Positions 27,194 through 36,515 of a stretch of 64,000 nt of DNA are shown here, piece after piece. The stretch is taken from NCBI RefSeq assembly GCF_902806445.1, contig NZ_LR760298.1, forward strand, positions 248,001 to 312,000. Direction: 5' to 3'. This stretch comes from Listeria sp. PSOL-1. Lineage in GTDB: Bacteria > Bacillota > Bacilli > Lactobacillales > Listeriaceae. Each line of letters opens with the position of its first letter. Positions within the stretch are counted from its first letter, which is position 1. Made by a program: the position numbers and the translations under genes. The notes under the pieces are model-generated. The model ran no database searches. It was given only the letters and a program-made list of their open reading frames with translations, and was not told the origin of the DNA.

Positions 27194-28006
27194 ATGAAGA
27201 AATTATGGATCGCATTATCAACGCTCGGTATCGTCTTTTTAGTTGTTGGCTGTGGAAGTAATCAAGCAAAATCAGATAATACGAATACAGATAAAGGTAA
27301 AAAAGTTGAAGATACGGCTATGACAAACGAAAATGATCAACAAAAACAAGGGGAAACAAAAGCCTTAACAGAGCAGCAAGTCTTAGCGGCTACAAAAAAA
27401 CAAATTGCAGAAAAAGGGATAGCTTTACCAAAACAAATTCCACTTTCATCCAGCAAAATGCACCTTACAGCAACCACAGCAGGTAGTAGTGCAAGCTATG
27501 TTGTCGACTTTTTTGAAAGCGACAAGCCCATTCCAATCAATAATGAAAAACTCAAAAATGGACAAAATGCTAAAGAAATAGGCCGTATTGAAAAGAAAAC
27601 ATATTCAAGTGAAAAAGCAGCTGAAGAAGCTATTGGCTATACCGACTTTTCAAAAACAGGTGCTAAACCAGTAGATTTGGGGCATGACATTAAAGGTTAT
27701 CCCGATGCGGGTGCTGGCAATAAATACATGAATTGGAATGAAGGCAGATGGGCATTGTCCGTACATGCTTCTAATATTAACAATGGGGATTATATGCCGC
27801 TTACTAAACAAACGGTTGCTTTTCTGGAAAAAGAATCATTGCCGATTCCAAATAAATATGGCAGTGTCAAACTAGACTCGGAAAAAAATACAAGCCTAAC
27901 TGGAAATCAAGTGATGTGGCAAGAAGGTCGTACAGTATATATTGTTTATGCAATGGACCCAATGAAAGCATTACAAATGGCTACAAATTTTGATAAAACG
28001 AATTAG
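27194..28006 (+). CDS. Lipoprotein of unknown function
   Basis: A 270-residue protein. The signal peptide ends in a lipobox VVGC, followed by a long polar, probably disordered segment (GSNQAKSDNTNTDKGKK...) and a globular domain from about residue 60. GAGGTG at 27183 fits ATG 27194; the GTG at 27185 is part of it. No catalytic motif recognised. It is followed by its own terminator and may be under sigma-B control. Confidence 0.7.
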   Translation: MKKLWIALSTLGIVFLVVGCGSNQAKSDNTNTDKGKKVEDTAMTNENDQQKQGETKALTEQQVLAATKKQIAEKGIALPKQIPLSSSKMHLTATTAGSSASYVVDFFESDKPIPINNEKLKNGQNAKEIGRIEKKTYSSEKAAEEAIGYTDFSKTGAKPVDLGHDIKGYPDAGAGNKYMNWNEGRWALSVHASNINNGDYMPLTKQTVAFLEKESLPIPNKYGSVKLDSEKNTSLTGNQVMWQEGRTVYIVYAMDPMKALQMATNFDKTN

Positions 28007-28015
28007 AAACGAAGC

Positions 28016-28064
28016 AAACGCTCTGATTCAGCTGTTCCTATCTTTTGATTCGGAGCGTTTTATG
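28016..28064 (+). terminator. Terminator of the lipoprotein gene
   Basis: AAACGCTCTGATTC pairs with GATTCGGAGCGTTT (two weak pairs) and ends in TTTTAT. Confidence 0.6.
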
Positions 28065-28095
28065 CAATATTTTATACTTTTTGCGAAAAAAAGTG

Positions 28096-28124
28096 TTGAC
28101 CTTTAAAGCGGTAAAGCATATGAT
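28096..28124 (+). promoter_or_regulatory. Sigma-A promoter of the permease gene
   Basis: TTGACC (28096-28101) and TATGAT (28119-28124) are 17 bases apart; the coding start follows 37 bases later. Confidence 0.75.
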
Positions 28125-28160
28125 AGAAACATACCTTTTGAAAGTAGGAGAAGAGAAGAT

Positions 28161-29552
28161 ATGTTAAAACAACTTTTTAGACGAAAACCAATAGATACGT
28201 TATTGGGGCAAATGAGTAGCCATACTCATTTAAAGCAAACGTTAGGCGCATTTGATTTAATGTTGCTTGGTGTCGGTGCTATTATTGGTACTGGTATTTT
28301 TATTTTACCAGGAACTGTTGCAGCTATCCATTCTGGTCCAGCCATTGTTTTTTCTTTTATTATTGCAGCAGTTGTATGTGCACTGGCAGCACTTTGCTAT
28401 TCTGAGTTCGCATCTACAGTCCCTGTTGCCGGTAGTGCGTATACGTATGGCTATGTGATCTTTGGGGAATTTATTGCTTGGCTACTTGGATGGGCACTAC
28501 TTCTTGAATATGGTTTAGCAGTTGCCTCTGTAGCAAGCGGTTGGTCCTCTTATTTAAATGCCTTTTTATCAGGCTTCCATATTAAAATTCCGCATGCAAT
28601 CTCAGGTTCTTTTAATCCTGCAGCTGGAACTTTTATTAATTTACCCGCTATTATTATTATTTTCTTAATTGCTTTGTTGCTCACTCGTGGAATTAAAGAG
28701 TCAACAAGGGTGAATCGGGTTATGGTTATTTTGAAGGTAAGTGTTATTTTATTATTTATTCTTGTTGGTATTTTTTATGTAAAACCAACCAATTGGCAGC
28801 CCTTCATGCCATTTGGTTTTAGCGGTGTGTTAAACGGGGCAGCACTTGTATTCTTTGCTTATTTAGGCTTTGATGCAGTATCATCAGCTGCTGAAGAAGT
28901 AAAAAATCCAAAACGCAATATGCCAATTGGAATTATTGGTTCACTTGTGGTTTGTACGCTGCTTTACATGCTCGTATCCATTGTGCTAACAGGTATGGTT
29001 TCTTATACGAAGCTCAATGTAACTGATCCAGTAGCATTTGCTTTACAAGTGATTAATCAAAACTGGGTTGCTGGAATTGTTTCACTTGGTGCAGTTGTCG
29101 GGATGATTACCGTTATTCTTGTTATGATGTATGGCGGAACAAGACTTGTTTATGCACTTGGACGTGATGGACTTTTACCAAAAAGCATGGCTGAAATTAA
29201 TCAAAAATATAAAACGCCTGTAAAAAATACATGGACTTACGCAACGATTGTCGCTGTTTTTGCTGGCCTTATCCCACTTGATAAACTTGCCGAGCTTGTT
29301 AACATTGGAACGTTGCTTGCATTTATGGTTGTATCACTAGGAATTATCTTTTTACGACGCAAAAAAGATATTGCAAGTGGCGCATTTAAAACACCATTTT
29401 ATCCAGTACTTCCGATTGTTTCATTTTTATTGTGTGCTTTTTTAATCACGCGTTTATCAGCAGCTACTTGGACTGCTTGTGGCATCTGGTTTGTTATCGG
29501 CCTTGTCATCTATTTTGCTTATGGTTTTAGACATAGTCATTTAAATAAATAA
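28161..29552 (+). CDS. APC-superfamily amino-acid permease
   Basis: A 463-residue transporter with twelve membrane segments. The first helix has the family signature GVGAIIGTGIFILPG; FFAYLGFDAVSSAAEEVKNP is the CAT (cationic amino-acid transporter)-type helix 6 region. It takes up an amino acid by ion symport or exchange; the substrate is not predictable. It has its own promoter and terminator. Confidence 0.87.
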   Translation: MLKQLFRRKPIDTLLGQMSSHTHLKQTLGAFDLMLLGVGAIIGTGIFILPGTVAAIHSGPAIVFSFIIAAVVCALAALCYSEFASTVPVAGSAYTYGYVIFGEFIAWLLGWALLLEYGLAVASVASGWSSYLNAFLSGFHIKIPHAISGSFNPAAGTFINLPAIIIIFLIALLLTRGIKESTRVNRVMVILKVSVILLFILVGIFYVKPTNWQPFMPFGFSGVLNGAALVFFAYLGFDAVSSAAEEVKNPKRNMPIGIIGSLVVCTLLYMLVSIVLTGMVSYTKLNVTDPVAFALQVINQNWVAGIVSLGAVVGMITVILVMMYGGTRLVYALGRDGLLPKSMAEINQKYKTPVKNTWTYATIVAVFAGLIPLDKLAELVNIGTLLAFMVVSLGIIFLRRKKDIASGAFKTPFYPVLPIVSFLLCAFLITRLSAATWTACGIWFVIGLVIYFAYGFRHSHLNK

Positions 29553-29555
29553 TAA

Positions 29556-29601
29556 AAAGGATGTGATTGGGTCATAAATGGTTGACCTAATCACATCTTT
29601 T
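29556..29601 (+). terminator. Intrinsic terminator
   Basis: AAAGGATGTGATTGGGTCA pairs with TTGACCTAATCACATCTTTT just after the permease stop codon. Confidence 0.85.
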
Positions 29602-29681
29602 AGTTTGGGGTGTGTACTTTTCGGGAAAGGTTATTGATACGTGTTATGCTTTGCTAGCTAGCAAAAAGAAAGAGGGATTAA

Positions 29682-30641
29682 ATGATTACATATTATAAAA
29701 CAGCAGAAGACCAGATGATGAAACAAGTCGAACAAGCAGAAGTAGGAACAGGAGCCTGGATTAAAGTTATCGACCCCACAGAATCAGAAATTGAATCTTT
29801 AAGTAAACAATATGATATACCAAAAACCTATTTTTTTGATGCACTAGACTCAGAAGAACGCTCTAGAATTGAAATGAAACATGTAGAAGAGAGCTTTACG
29901 CATTCACTAGTGATTGTTGAAACGCCCTACCAAACATCAGATGAATTAGGTTATGCAATGTTTGAAACGCTACCAATTGGTATTATTGTAACGCAAGAGA
30001 TCATTTTAACCATTTCATTAAAAGAAAATCCGATAACGAACCATATTCTGTATTCAAAAGATGATCATTTTGATACCAAAAATCATATTCAATTTTTACT
30101 GCAAATGCTATATACCGTATCTTCTTATTTTTTGAAGGATCTGTATAAGTTGATTAGCATGATGAACAAACTTGAAGGCGAAATTAAACAAGCAATGAAA
30201 AATGAGCAGCTCTATGCCTTTATGGCGGTTCAAAAAAGTTTAGTGTTTTTTGCTACAGCGCTGCAATCCAACAAAGCTATCCTTGATAAAATGAAAGATT
30301 CCGAGCATTTTACTGAAAATCAACTGGATCACGATTTACTTCGTGATGTAATGATTGAAAATAAGCAAGCTATTGCCATGACGGATACATATACACAAAT
30401 CATCAGTGGAATGTCAGATGTCTTTTCTTCAGTGATTTCCAATAATTTAAACATCGTGATGAAATTCTTAGCTTCATTCACGATTATTTTGTCATTGCCA
30501 ACAATTATTGGTAGTATTTATGGTATGAATGTAAAGTTACCATTTATGCATGATCGTTTTGCTTTTACGGGGATTATGATTTTTACATTTGTTATTACTG
30601 CTTGTGTAACCGTTATTTTTTGGCGTCGAAAATATTTTTAA
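29682..30641 (+). CDS. CorA-family magnesium/divalent-metal transporter
   Basis: A 319-residue protein: an N-terminal cytoplasmic alpha/beta domain, long helices, and two C-terminal membrane helices with the pore signature YGMN followed by VKLPFM. The C-terminus is basic (RRKYF). It forms pentameric channels for Mg2+ or related ions. GAGGG precedes the ATG. Single gene. Confidence 0.88.
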   Translation: MITYYKTAEDQMMKQVEQAEVGTGAWIKVIDPTESEIESLSKQYDIPKTYFFDALDSEERSRIEMKHVEESFTHSLVIVETPYQTSDELGYAMFETLPIGIIVTQEIILTISLKENPITNHILYSKDDHFDTKNHIQFLLQMLYTVSSYFLKDLYKLISMMNKLEGEIKQAMKNEQLYAFMAVQKSLVFFATALQSNKAILDKMKDSEHFTENQLDHDLLRDVMIENKQAIAMTDTYTQIISGMSDVFSSVISNNLNIVMKFLASFTIILSLPTIIGSIYGMNVKLPFMHDRFAFTGIMIFTFVITACVTVIFWRRKYF

Positions 30642-30747
30642 GTAAGAAAATAAAAGAACAACAAAACTTGCATCTCTTAAAACAAATTTGTATAATGGCT
30701 GGGGTTACATAGAAAAGATGATTTTAAGGGAAAAGGAGGTTGCTTTA

Positions 30748-33438
30748 ATGAAAAAAGTATACCAGATCTTCATTCTAGATTGGCGAAGATTATTCAAAGC
30801 GCCACTTGCCCTTTTGCTCGTTATTGCGCTCATTATCCTACCTTCACTTTATGCTTGGTTTAACATTAAGGCGCTGTGGGATCCTTATTCAAACACATCA
30901 GGCATTAAGGTTGCTGTTGCCATTGATGACAAAGGCACTCAGGTAGAAATTCCTGGTAAAAAGCCTGAAAAAGTCAATGTTGGCGAGGAATTACGAAAAA
31001 AACTTAAGAAAAACAATAAGTTAGGCTGGACTTTTGTTTCCAATAAGCAAGCACAAAAGGGCGTAAAAAGTGGTAAATACTATGCGGCGATTCATATTCC
31101 AAAAAGTTTTTCTAAAGATATGGTTTCAGTCGTTACTGGCGAGGATAAAAAGCCTAACGTTGATTATTCTGTCAATCAAAAAATTAATGCTATTGCCCCT
31201 AAAATGACTGAAAAAGGTGCAACGACAGTCGTAAGCCAGATTAGTACAGAATTTATCGGTACGATTAGTAAAGCTGTATTAACAGCATTTAATCAAGCAG
31301 GAATCGATCTTGAAAGCGAGCTTCCAACTCTTAGAAGGCTAAAATCAAAAGTTTTCCAAGTGCAAAATGCTATGCCAGAAATAAAAAAAATGGGTAGTGA
31401 AGCTGAAAATCTTGAACAAAAGCTACCTGAATTAAAAGAAAAAGTGAATCAAGTTGTTGAGCTAAATAAAAAAATTCCAGAATTAAACCAAGCGGCAAAT
31501 GATCTTCTTCGTGTAGAAGAAAAACTGCCATTAATGGATCAGCTTGGCGATGATGTTTTACGCTTACAAAAGAAAATTCCTGAGATTTATCAAGTAGCAG
31601 ACGATGTAAAAGAGGTAAATGCACATATCGGTACGATTAAAAAAACCGTAAATGATGCTGTAAGTGAATCAGATAAAGCACTAGCTATCATTAATGAAGC
31701 ACTTTTAGCGGTACCAACTGTAAAACAAATTGCGGATGATGGAAGCCATTACGCAGGTGCGCTAGACCAATTTGTAAATCAAATAGATCAATCTTTCAAT
31801 CAAGTAGCACCAGCAATAAAAACCAACTTAGAATTAATGAAACAAGTGGCTGATACGATAAAAGGAATTACTGAGCAACTTAAAAATGGGAATTTAAAAC
31901 CAGAAGATGCCATACGCCTTTTAAATAAAGTCGAGCAACATATTAATAATCTACAATCTTTACTTACAAATCAAATTAATTTGTTAAAAAATTTAAATGA
32001 TACTTTACCTAATCATCCACTCGATGGCCTCATTGCTGATTTAAGTAGTTTCAATCAATTATTAGCAGACCAAAAAGAAACCATTCAAGCGATTAAAAAA
32101 GAATTAGAAGATGGAGCAGAACCCTCAAAAGAATTGGTAGATCGCCTAAATCGCGATGCTACCAAAGTAAGCGACACACTAGCGTCCATTTTAAACAACT
32201 ACGATTCAGTCATTGTACCAAAAATTCAACAAGGCTTAAATCAAATTGAAAAAGATGTAAAAAATGGTAAAAACCTGCTTGATAATGCTCAAAAGAAAAT
32301 TCCAGATATCGAAAATGTTTTAAAAAATGCGAAACAGACATTAATTACTGGCCGAGGTTTTCTCAAAGAATTTCAACAAAAAATGCCACAAATCGAAAAG
32401 ATCCTTGCTGAAACAACTTCGGCAATCAATACGAAGCTAGATCGTGTGATAAATGGCATTAATGAAGCAGCTAATTTTTATAAAAATGATTATCCCGCAG
32501 TGAAAGCAAAAATTCATAAAGCAGGACGTTTTATTCGAAATGATCTACCTGGTTTAGAAAAAGAAATAAATCATGCAGCTAATCTTATCCAAGAAAAAAT
32601 GCCAGAATTTGAAAAAGCTGTTAATATTGCTAGTAGTTTGTCACGAAATGAATTACCACAATTTGATCATGCGATTAATAAGGCTGCTGATAAAATACGT
32701 GAATTTGACCGTGATTATGATTTGCAAGAGATTATTAAATTGCTTCGTAATGATGCAAATAAAGATAGTGAATTTATCGCAAATCCTGTGAATTTACACC
32801 AAACGGAATACTATAAAATTCCTAATTATGGTTCAGCAAGTGCGCCATTTTATACAGCGCTATGTCTGTGGGTGGGGGCACTGCTCCTTATTTCCTTGCT
32901 TCGTGTTGATGTCGCTGCCCCTGTAGGAATGTATAGTAATTATCATCGCTATTTTGGGCGTTTATTTACCTTTCTTGTCATTGGCTTTTGCCAAGCCCTT
33001 GTGGTTTCACTTGGAAATATCTTTATTCTAGGTGTAAGCATTGCTGAACCACTCTTACATGTACTTTTTAGTCTTTTTATCAGCTTTGTTTTTATGATTA
33101 TCGTTTATACGCTTGTATCCTTATTCAATAATGTTGGAAAAGGCGCTGCGATTGTCTTGTTGGTTCTACAAATATCTGGTGCGGGCGGCAATTTCCCAAT
33201 TCAGGTTTCACCACCGTTTTTCCAAGCTATTTACCCATTCTTGCCATTCACATATGCAGTTAGTTTGCTTAGAGAGAGTGTTGGTGGTGTTTACGGGCCT
33301 ACGATGTGGACGGATCTTTCTGTCTTAGTTGGTTTTGCCGTATTATTTATCGTTTTCGGCGTGGTATTTAAAAAACCATTAGATAAAATTGTTCCTAAAT
33401 TAGCGGCTAAAACAAGAAAAAGCAAGCTAATCCATTGA
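30748..33438 (+). CDS. YhgE/Pip-family membrane protein with long coiled coil
   Basis: An 896-residue protein. The N-terminal helix (LALLLVIALIILPSLYAWFN) is typical of YhgE/Pip. Residues about 210-690 form a long extracellular coiled-coil region built on repeats of the form KxPxLxxxxxxxxxL (such as KLPELKEKV, KIPELNQAA, KIPEIYQVA). The C-terminus has about five membrane helices of ABC-2 type. Related proteins include the Lactococcus phage-infection protein and ESX-like secretion components. AAGGAGG fits ATG 30748; the earlier TTG is rejected. Role here unknown. Confidence 0.8.
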   Translation: MKKVYQIFILDWRRLFKAPLALLLVIALIILPSLYAWFNIKALWDPYSNTSGIKVAVAIDDKGTQVEIPGKKPEKVNVGEELRKKLKKNNKLGWTFVSNKQAQKGVKSGKYYAAIHIPKSFSKDMVSVVTGEDKKPNVDYSVNQKINAIAPKMTEKGATTVVSQISTEFIGTISKAVLTAFNQAGIDLESELPTLRRLKSKVFQVQNAMPEIKKMGSEAENLEQKLPELKEKVNQVVELNKKIPELNQAANDLLRVEEKLPLMDQLGDDVLRLQKKIPEIYQVADDVKEVNAHIGTIKKTVNDAVSESDKALAIINEALLAVPTVKQIADDGSHYAGALDQFVNQIDQSFNQVAPAIKTNLELMKQVADTIKGITEQLKNGNLKPEDAIRLLNKVEQHINNLQSLLTNQINLLKNLNDTLPNHPLDGLIADLSSFNQLLADQKETIQAIKKELEDGAEPSKELVDRLNRDATKVSDTLASILNNYDSVIVPKIQQGLNQIEKDVKNGKNLLDNAQKKIPDIENVLKNAKQTLITGRGFLKEFQQKMPQIEKILAETTSAINTKLDRVINGINEAANFYKNDYPAVKAKIHKAGRFIRNDLPGLEKEINHAANLIQEKMPEFEKAVNIASSLSRNELPQFDHAINKAADKIREFDRDYDLQEIIKLLRNDANKDSEFIANPVNLHQTEYYKIPNYGSASAPFYTALCLWVGALLLISLLRVDVAAPVGMYSNYHRYFGRLFTFLVIGFCQALVVSLGNIFILGVSIAEPLLHVLFSLFISFVFMIIVYTLVSLFNNVGKGAAIVLLVLQISGAGGNFPIQVSPPFFQAIYPFLPFTYAVSLLRESVGGVYGPTMWTDLSVLVGFAVLFIVFGVVFKKPLDKIVPKLAAKTRKSKLIH

Positions 33439-33480
33439 TGGATGAGTGTATATAAGGTGAAGACTTGTCGTGAAACAAAA

Positions 33481-33528
33481 AACAAGTAAAGTAGATTTAT
33501 ATACGATTCTACTTTACTTGTTTTTTTA
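33481..33528 (+). terminator. Strong intrinsic terminator
   Basis: AACAAGTAAAGTAGA pairs with TCTACTTTACTTGTT, followed by a T run, shortly after the YhgE/Pip-type gene. Confidence 0.85.
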
Positions 33529-33655
33529 TATAAAGGTAAGATATAATACATTGTAACGAAGGGATTTAGCTTATAGGAAAATCAAGTGCAATTGTATTTG
33601 CATGCACCTATATGCTGTAATGATGGAAAATTTACCGAATTAAAGGAGCGTTAAA

Positions 33656-34312
33656 ATGTTAAAAAGTAAACGGGAGTATAAAACATTAGATAAGGTTGTT
33701 TATTTTAGTATTATTAAAAAAATTAATTCCGGTGAATTAAAACCTAACGAACACTTAACTGAAGAAAGGCTATCAAAAGAGTTAGGTGTTAGTCGCTCTC
33801 CAATACGTAAAGCAATTACAGCTCTTGTTGCAGAAGGTGTTCTTGATTATCGCACTTATAGCGGGGTGGTAGTAAAAGATTCTATTGTTGATTCAACCCG
33901 TTACGTTCAATCACTTGAGGTCATTGAATTATTTGTTAAGTCAACGTTAGAAAAAATCGAGCAAAAAGAAACAAATATCGATACTGCTGATTTGCGAAAT
34001 TATATCCATGACATGGACCGAGCATCCTATCTTAAAGATATTGACGAATATATTTTTAATCAACATCAGTTTTTCTTAAAGCTAATTTCATTTTCGGAGA
34101 ATCCTTATTATCGGGAAATGGTTAAAAAAGTTTTCTTCAATTTGACTTATTTTGCAGTAGACAGCGTTAATCAAATTCCAGAAGAAGGTCGTGACCGAAC
34201 GATAAAACATTTCACGCTGATTGTTGATTTACTAGAGGCGCAAAAATATCAAGAAGTCTATGTAGAAGTTAAAAATTTATTAAATGAATTTGTTGTTAAT
34301 GCTTTTCGTTGA
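33656..34312 (+). CDS. GntR-family transcriptional regulator (FCD subfamily)
   Basis: A 218-residue regulator. The N-terminal winged helix has LTEERLSKELGVSRSPIRKA and ITALVAEGVLDY; the C-terminal helical domain (about 75-215) fits the FCD type, with DMDRASYLKDIDEYIFNQHQ. AAAGGAG lies before the ATG. No metabolic gene is adjacent, so the effector and target cannot be guessed. Confidence 0.82.
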   Translation: MLKSKREYKTLDKVVYFSIIKKINSGELKPNEHLTEERLSKELGVSRSPIRKAITALVAEGVLDYRTYSGVVVKDSIVDSTRYVQSLEVIELFVKSTLEKIEQKETNIDTADLRNYIHDMDRASYLKDIDEYIFNQHQFFLKLISFSENPYYREMVKKVFFNLTYFAVDSVNQIPEEGRDRTIKHFTLIVDLLEAQKYQEVYVEVKNLLNEFVVNAFR

Positions 34313-34382
34313 TTTGCAAAAGTGAGTACTTCTAGAAAGCATATTGCTTGTTGTAGGCGCGTGTGTTTTTCAAGCACGAAAA

Positions 34383-34509
34383 AAACATTCCGATTTGCAG
34401 ATTTTGACCGTTTGACCGCTACATGTGATGACTGAAACCGGGGAGGGGGACCCTGTAAGAAGTTATGTGAAAGCGTTTTGAATGCCAAGATCTGCAAACG
34501 TGAATGTTT
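34383..34509. repeat. 127-base element with terminal inverted repeats
   Basis: AAACATTCCGATTTGCAGA at the left end is repeated inverted as TCTGCAAACGTGAATGTTT at the right end, with small gaps. The interior is unusually G-rich for the window (GGGGAGGGGGACCC). No gene lies inside. The shape resembles a small non-autonomous mobile element or a structured RNA; it has no second copy in the window. Confidence 0.5.
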
Positions 34510-34523
34510 GTTATCGATAAAAC

Positions 34524-35348
34524 TTATTTTATTTCGTCTGGGCCAAAGCCTTCTGGATGATTATCGCTGCTAAATGGATCTTCTGACGCAGATGAGAGCT
34601 CATCTTGTGGATAGATCGTGTTTCCAATGAGATCGTTATAAAATATACTATAAGAAGTAAACATATACGGATAAATGTAAAGCGAAATACCAATCCATAG
34701 AAGAAATGCTAGTAAGAGTAATGCTCCTCCTGCTGTGAGCAAACCAATACTCGCTACGTTTGTTGTAAAGCTATAATTAATAGAATGGTGTATACTGCTC
34801 GCAATAAAAACTGAGAAAAAGCTTATAAAGCCAATAATACCAACAATCAATGGAATTAAATACCAAACTAGAAAGGTCAACGAAAGCAAGAAAAAGCGAC
34901 CTTTATGACCATTCATTAAATGGCGGCTCTCAGTAATAGCATCTAGTGCAGAAGTATTTGGGTTATCGCGTAAAATGAGAAATGTCTGTGAATAAGAATA
35001 GGCCTTAATAATTCCTGGTATAATGAACAGTAAGGTCCAAAGTAGAGTGAAAATTGTAACTAATACATAAGCGAGCAATGTCCTACCATAATCTCTAAAA
35101 GCACTGAACATATAGCCAACATCTGGTTGATCATGCCTACTAACAGCTAAGTAAAACCAACTTACGCCAACTGTTATAGGAGCAATAAGTAAATAAGAGC
35201 CAATAAGACCGATGAGTGGAATAAAGCCAAGTATATTAGAAGCTGCAATAATAATCACTTGACTTAGTAAAAATACGCCAATGGCACTACCCCAGCTTCC
35301 TTTAAGGGCGCTCCGTGCACTGCGCCTTACTTCTGTAATTGACATCAT
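34524..35348 (-). CDS. DUF975 membrane protein
   Basis: A 274-residue protein with about six membrane helices. ITEVRRSARSALKG at the N-terminus and LLWTLLFIIPGIIKAYSYSQ, followed by FLILRDNPNTSALDAITESR, are the DUF975 signature. The C-terminus is acidic and cytoplasmic. ATG 35348 follows GGAAAG; the longer reading adds an unrelated hydrophobic stretch. Function unknown. Confidence 0.8.
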   Translation of the reverse strand: MMSITEVRRSARSALKGSWGSAIGVFLLSQVIIIAASNILGFIPLIGLIGSYLLIAPITVGVSWFYLAVSRHDQPDVGYMFSAFRDYGRTLLAYVLVTIFTLLWTLLFIIPGIIKAYSYSQTFLILRDNPNTSALDAITESRHLMNGHKGRFFLLSLTFLVWYLIPLIVGIIGFISFFSVFIASSIHHSINYSFTTNVASIGLLTAGGALLLLAFLLWIGISLYIYPYMFTSYSIFYNDLIGNTIYPQDELSSASEDPFSSDNHPEGFGPDEIK

Positions 35349-35513
35349 GATTATCTTTCCTTTCGTAAAATGTAGTTGCTTAACTAAAAATAGCATAAAA
35401 ATCTCGATGAATACAGTAAAAACCATAAAATTTCATAAAAACCTCAGAAAGGGGGTTGTTTTATGAAAAAGAGGGAAAAGAAAGGTCATCTATAAATGGA
35501 GGTGCTTTTGTTT

Positions 35514-35708
35514 ATGAAAGAAAGTAAGGTAGAGCTAGAAAACCGATTACAAGAATTAAAAAAGGAATATCAAGATGTCGCAGCCGAAGCAAACGTCATT
35601 ACGGAAGACCCGCAGCTACAAAACGGGCCGATTGGCGTCTCTGAAGTTCGTTTAGATGCAATACGTAAAGAAATGAATATAATTGAAAAAAAGTTGGAAG
35701 ATAAATAA
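35514..35708 (+). CDS. Small coiled-coil protein
   Basis: A 64-residue charged protein. ESKVELENRLQELKKEYQ and LDAIRKEMNIIEKKLE form two helices of a likely hairpin, joined by a linker. GGAGGTG at 35499 fits ATG 35514. No family recognised. A 10-codon frame (MKKREKKGHL) with GGGGG upstream lies just before it at 35463 and could be a leader. Confidence 0.6.
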   Translation: MKESKVELENRLQELKKEYQDVAAEANVITEDPQLQNGPIGVSEVRLDAIRKEMNIIEKKLEDK

Positions 35709-35782
35709 ATCTACACGATAATAAAACAAGCTCAATTTTTTGTTAGTTGTTTAAAAGTGTGTAGTAAAGGGGGCCTAGAAAA

Positions 35783-36484
35783 GTGAAGCCAATATTTGCA
35801 ATAGGTGATGTACATGGTGAAATTACGTTACTAGATAGGATCTTAGAAAATTGGCAAAAAGAAAAGCAAACACTCCTTCTAGTAGGGGATTTAATCGATC
35901 GTGGTGAAAATCCTGGCGCAGTTTTAAAACGAATAAAAAAACTTAGTGAAGAGGCAGAAGTTATTGTCCTTAAAGGGAATCATGAGCAGATGTTACTTGA
36001 CTGGCTAGCTGCACCCACGGAAAAAATGGCTTATTATATCAGCCAAGGCGGTATGGAAACTATTCAAACACTTTTAACACATACGATTGAAGAGAAAGTA
36101 ACCCCAGATGAATTGGCTGAGCGAGTAAAAGAAGATGCCCAAGATTTAATTCAATTTGTTCAAAAACTCCCTCTTTATTATGAAGTAGGAAAATACGTGT
36201 TTGTTCATGCAGGGGTTGACTTAACGCTTTCTGATTGGCATGATACGAATCCAAAAGACTTTTTATGGATTCGTGAACCATTTTTATTCGGACAAAATAA
36301 AACGGGGAAAGTTTTTATTTTTGGTCATACCCCTGTTCAAAATTTACATAACGATAACCATATTTGGATATCAGAAGACCAAACAAGGCTTGATATTGAC
36401 GGCGGTGCTGTATTTGGCGGTAGCTTAAATGCAGTTGTTGTAGAAGAGAAAATGATTACAGACAGCTTTTCTATCACTAAATAG
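35783..36484 (+). CDS. Metallophosphoesterase (PPP-type serine/threonine phosphatase fold)
   Basis: A 233-residue enzyme with all the metal motifs in order: AIGDVHGE (8-14), VGDLIDRGENP, LKGNHEQML, FVHAGVD and FGHTPV. This matches the bacterial PrpE/ApaH-like branch, which cleaves phosphoproteins or dinucleoside polyphosphates; the substrate is not defined. GTG start with AGGGGG 9 bases upstream. The lipase-like gene follows after 31 bases. Confidence 0.82.
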   Translation: MKPIFAIGDVHGEITLLDRILENWQKEKQTLLLVGDLIDRGENPGAVLKRIKKLSEEAEVIVLKGNHEQMLLDWLAAPTEKMAYYISQGGMETIQTLLTHTIEEKVTPDELAERVKEDAQDLIQFVQKLPLYYEVGKYVFVHAGVDLTLSDWHDTNPKDFLWIREPFLFGQNKTGKVFIFGHTPVQNLHNDNHIWISEDQTRLDIDGGAVFGGSLNAVVVEEKMITDSFSITK

Positions 36485-36515
36485 AGTCTTCTGATGAAAA
36501 AGGACGTGGCACAAT

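Noticed and set aside
35463..35495. 10-codon frame MKKREKKGHL with GGGGG upstream
   Set aside because: Too short to support as a gene; mentioned under the following small gene as a possible leader.
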